A DNA stretch of 64,000 nt from the NCBI GenBank assembly GCA_950295325.1, contig OX485805.1, positions 26,213,501 through 26,277,500 of the forward strand, given 5' to 3'. Under the pieces are notes generated by a model. That model worked only from the letters and a program-made list of their open reading frames with translations, ran no database searches and was not told the origin of the DNA. The translations under genes were made by a program, and so were the position numbers. The DNA is from Polytrichum commune. Lineage: Eukaryota; Streptophyta; Polytrichopsida; Polytrichales; Polytrichaceae. Positions 60,280-64,000 of this stretch are shown one piece after another (the first letter of the stretch is position 1; every line of letters begins with the position of its first letter).

Positions 60280-61685
60280 CAAAATTGATGATGCAGGGAC
60301 ACTCAAGACGATGACAATCCTCAACCCCTAAAGAATCTCTGAGGTTTCACCCGAAGTTTCAACTCAACATACAAGTACTAAGAGAGGCTCTCATTTCCAA
60401 AAAAGAATTCAATAGCCACTTCTTGATAATTCCCTGACCCTCGATTCCCTGCAATTCAAAAGCTCTGCAATGAGTGACACTGAAGAAGCAAGTTCCGTGA
60501 CCAAAGAGATTGTTGGCCACATCTGGATGCACAGACTCACACATAACTTAAGCTTTGCCAGAAAATTTGACACCAAACCCAAAGAGTGGCAAGCTCTGCT
60601 AGAATCTGCTAATTGTGTTGTTGCAATGTTAGTTGGGATTGGAAATCACTTGTAAGCTCATCGGGATGATGATTCTGAACAAGTGGATAAATCTGTACAG
60701 TTGGATTATATTACGTGGAAGGGGCCATTGCAGAAGGGCTTAACCCCTAAACCCTACAACTGCTTGTCTACCTTATGTGCGGGTCAGATTAGGCGAATAA
60801 ATGTTTATGCCACGTGTCGTCGTGTAATTGGTTGAAACTAATATTGGACAGGTGATTTAATAATCCATATCAAATATGGTGTTAAAGAACTTATCCATGG
60901 ATATCAAAATTGTAATATCAGTTAAGTATGAGATTTGGTGAGTCACATCTCAAGGTCATGGAATCTTTATATACCCAATTTATCATTTAGGGTTGATACC
61001 ATTCTGAGTTGTATTGATACTAGGATGACTTTACCTAGGTATAAAGGTTTTTGCACGATATAGAGATTTGAATGGTATCGAAAATAAAAGTGCCTTCAAA
61101 TCTGCTATTGGTATCAAAAAAAATGTGAATTTTTTTGTTATAGACACCCAAATGGTATTAAAAAAGAAGGAAAAAAAGACGATACCAATATATGACATGG
61201 AAATTGAGTTTAAGTATAAGTGCTCAACCACTCCTAATTATACAACATACATAATTATCTAGCTTGGGCCCATGCCATCTGTCCCATTGCACCTTTGGAT
61301 ATGAATAAATGTCTTGGACCATCATTGCATTGTTCGCTCAACTTGTCATTGTCAAAGGCCAGTCATTTACATTGGCTTTGGAACAATAACTATGCCAACG
61401 CCCATGCACCCTCGTTGTTTCGGATAGTATAATAGACAATCACAAGATGTGTACGACAATTTAAATGTACGGGGGTGTTGTACAAAGTAACCATTTATAG
61501 TTTAATATATTGTGAAGAGAGCACCGTCTAGGACTTAAAGGAGATTGACCAGAGTACTAGGGTACCCATTATATTTTTTACATCAAAATACAATCCCTCT
61601 TCATCTTGGTTCATTTAAAATGTTCATTGATTGATGTGTAGAGGGAGATGTGGTGAAATGTGCTAATTAACGTAAGTTATGCCTC
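60280..61685. other. Region upstream of LIP2p, no confirmed gene
   Basis: This holds the LIP2p promoter. A 61-residue ATG-initiated frame runs on the plus strand from 60470 to 60655, head to head with LIP2p. It has no family I recognise. The rest is AT-rich, with several GGTAT(C/T) and GATACC motifs at 60990-61195 that hint at a decayed inverted repeat. Confidence 0.4.
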
Positions 61686-61688
61686 TTA

Positions 61689-62228
61689 TGAGCATGTATA
61701 CACTATAGGCATTAAGCCATGGCTTTTAAATGACCATGGTCCCCCGCTTTTTGGATGAGAGCATAGAGAAGTCCATGAACTATAGCCCAACGTCTTCAGG
61801 AGGTCACATGCCCTTATTGTAAACCCAAATGGGATCATACAAAAAACCTCATAATTTTTTTAATTAGACATGAGAATGCATCATGATGGAAAGATCGAAG
61901 AAAAAAAGCATTCGTGTCTTTGTTTATGTATTGGTATTTGTATATGTTAAGTCAACAAGTTTTGAGCATGGTAACTCCATTTATAGGGTATGAATAAGAA
62001 AAATTAGGTTTGTATATTGCACAATAGGAAATCATTGCACAATAGAACTAACAATTAAATATGTTTGGACAAACCACTTGTCCAAAAATACTGAGAGATG
62101 TGCACGTGTGGAGACAAAAACGTCAAATGACAACAACAAAAGCAACACCATAACAACCACAACTTTGAATGTTGTATTCCATGTTCACCAACCACCAAAT
62201 TTGAGTAGTTTTGAGATCTACAGTACCC

Positions 62229-62259
<31 letters not shown>

Positions 62260-62598
62260 CTACATTAGCTCCAACAATCACATTTTGAAGCAAATATGCA
62301 TAGTATTAGAATATGTATTTTTGATAAGTTGTCATGGGTTGCCCCCTAGGTCCTGCTACACATTCTGATAGGCCTACCTTCAAGAGTTGTTCTAAAAAAA
62401 TTCCCTACAATCCCAACCAAGAATATCCATATTTGTCACGTGGGATTTTATGTAGAATTTTCATCCACTATAGATGTTATGGGTTGTAGTCCAAAATTGC
62501 CCTGATGTAAACCTACAGCAAGGCATGTGACACCCAACCAATAAGAATTCAATAATCCTCAAGATTCATGGCCTAATGGCTTTTGTGTAAACATGCCC
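61689..62598. mobile_element. MITE A8 (about 910 bp), diverged
   Basis: The left end TGAGCATGTATACACTATAG, then GCATTAAGCCATGG, pairs with the right end in reverse complement (GGGCATGTTTACACAAAAGC, then CATTAGGCCATGA). The flanking triplets are TTA and TAA, so no exact duplication. A 27-base poly-A run lies inside at 62229-62255. Related short sequences (about 60 bp, near 61265 and 62697) flank the element on both sides. Confidence 0.55.
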
Positions 62599-62601
62599 TA
62601 A

Positions 62602-64000
62602 GCTAGTATTGGAGGAAGATGCAGTGGCGGAGATGCTTTGTATATCATGCCCATTGTGGTGAAACCCCCTAGTTCAAGGGTGTCCTATCACTAGTGTGGG
62701 TCTATGCCATCCCGCCCCATTGCACCCATGCATATGAAACAGCGTCATAGGACATCCCCACATTGTCTACTAACATGTTGTCTCCAATGATAAGTTAACC
62801 AACAATTTTGGAAAATTTGGCCAAAAAATTTGCAATAATGTCCTTGCACTCATGTTATTCGAAAGGTAAAGAATATGTATTAGATAGATTAAATATTGGT
62901 AAGGCGGAAATGTCCGACTATATCAGTGCCCCAATTTTTATATTTGTTTTTTCTTCAAAGGAGGTAGCTACTATGTATTTCAAATTGAATACTAATGATA
63001 TTAGGATGATCATAAACACATTAATTTATTGGTTGCCAAATGGATAAAAAGTCAATAATGAACAATAAGCGTGACACGTGAGTCACCAACGAAAACACAC
63101 TTTTTGGGTCCATTTTGCATCAAGCTCTAAAATGGGAACAACCCTTTCCTTCATCAACAAGCTTTATGTGCATACAAGGTTTCAACACCAACCCCTTGGT
63201 AGGCCAAAGTATCACCCTGCCTTTGAAACATGCAATTTCAACACGTCCAAGAAGAAAACTTGGACTTTAGATAAAACTCACAAGAAAATCCTTGCAACCT
63301 GAAAGACATTGCAAGGCAAACTAGAGCATGAAATGAAGGGGGCGTAAAGCAACCAACCATCGACCCTCACCCCCCTATGTCCCATTTCCACAATTATAGG
63401 ACATTAGATACAATATGTACCAAAGGCCCTCAATGAAATGGTTTCCAATCTTAATAAGTGTAATATAGAGCCCCCTCTGACAACATGTCTAGGCAATACT
63501 CCTAGTACAAACTTAAATGTGGTGAATCCATTTGAGGTGAACGAGCTCTTAGTCATGCCGGGGCATAGTTTCGTGTTCATTTTCTTGTCTTTTCTTCTCA
63601 ATGCTAACCTCTATTTGCTTTCAAGGGAACTATATAATTACATTAAATCACAAATAACAAACAAGGACTTGCATATATCATGTTTGTATGACATGATGTT
63701 GAAATTTCTTGAACTCAAGTACATTAGCTCCTCATATATTCTCTATTTTTTTGTATCTCTAATGTTTGAACATATAAAAGACCTCAAATGCTCAAAGTAT
63801 CAATTATAGGTGCTTCTAATGACCTTAAGCCTTAATGCTTTAAACAACTCACTTTAAACCAGAAACTCTCACTTTCAAATGATTAGATCTTGCTAAAACT
63901 TAAGTCTTTTAAAGCAAACGAAATAAACTCTAGCTGTAGCTATTGAAGTTAACTATCACCTTTAAACGCTTGATCATGAAATGCCTCATGAAGTGCTCAC
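62602..64000. other. Terminal intergenic DNA
   Basis: AT-rich DNA with no supported gene. A 123-codon ATG frame at 63438-63809 has hydrophobic stretches but no recognisable domain and biased AT-rich codons. I treat it as chance or transposon remnant. Confidence 0.4.

Noticed and set aside
63438-63809. A 123-codon frame with hydrophobic segments near the window end
   Set aside because: No recognisable family, AT-driven composition and no splice or promoter support.

Overview
This window is nuclear DNA of a land plant. Six spliced or intronless genes encode plant-type proteins: a GUX-type GT8 glucuronosyltransferase, histone H4, a WDR70-like WD40 protein, an ABCC transporter, a SPARK-domain receptor kinase and a plastid-type octanoyltransferase. 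Splice sites are plant-like, introns are mostly 0.1-1.2 kb, and the AT-rich intergenic DNA is full of small inverted-repeat transposons. The sequence does not let me name the species. Moderate introns and low gene density would suit a non-seed plant (moss, liverwort, lycophyte), but this is only a guess.

Layout: 1-6078 (+) holds a 5'-truncated GUX-like gene with an unusually long acidic stem region. 8664-8975 (-) is an intact, intronless histone H4. 9295-17001 is a transposon-rich gap with three back-to-back Tourist-like MITEs, a hAT-like element with a perfect 8-bp target duplication, and a nested MITE that ends about 130 bp before the next start codon. 17130-22842 (+) is a 12-exon WDR70-like gene. 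22843-30985 is repeat-rich intergenic DNA. 30986-40825 (+) is a 14-exon ABCC transporter most like the ABCC5 group but without a visible TMD0. 40897-51776 (-) is an 11-exon receptor-like kinase with a signal peptide, two tandem SPARK-type ectodomains, a membrane span and an RD kinase. Its stop codon lies only 71 bp from that of the ABCC gene. 51777-58136 is intergenic. 58137-60279 (-) is a 3-exon plastid-type lipoate-pathway octanoyltransferase. 60280-64000 is mostly repeats.

The genes are independent; I see no metabolic cluster. The main unexplained structure is the repeat landscape. At least eight elements share a TTTACACTATGG-like terminus but differ in their interiors. At least six further foldback or dispersed families recur in both intergenic DNA and introns. 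Gene-level oddities are the GUX stem, a probable GC-AG intron in WDR70, ABCC intron 2 built from tandem copies of an exon-tail-plus-intron unit, and a SPARK duplication made of symmetric phase-1 exons. All exon joins were worked out by hand from reading frame, splice consensus and family homology. Every complete gene model gives an uninterrupted frame.
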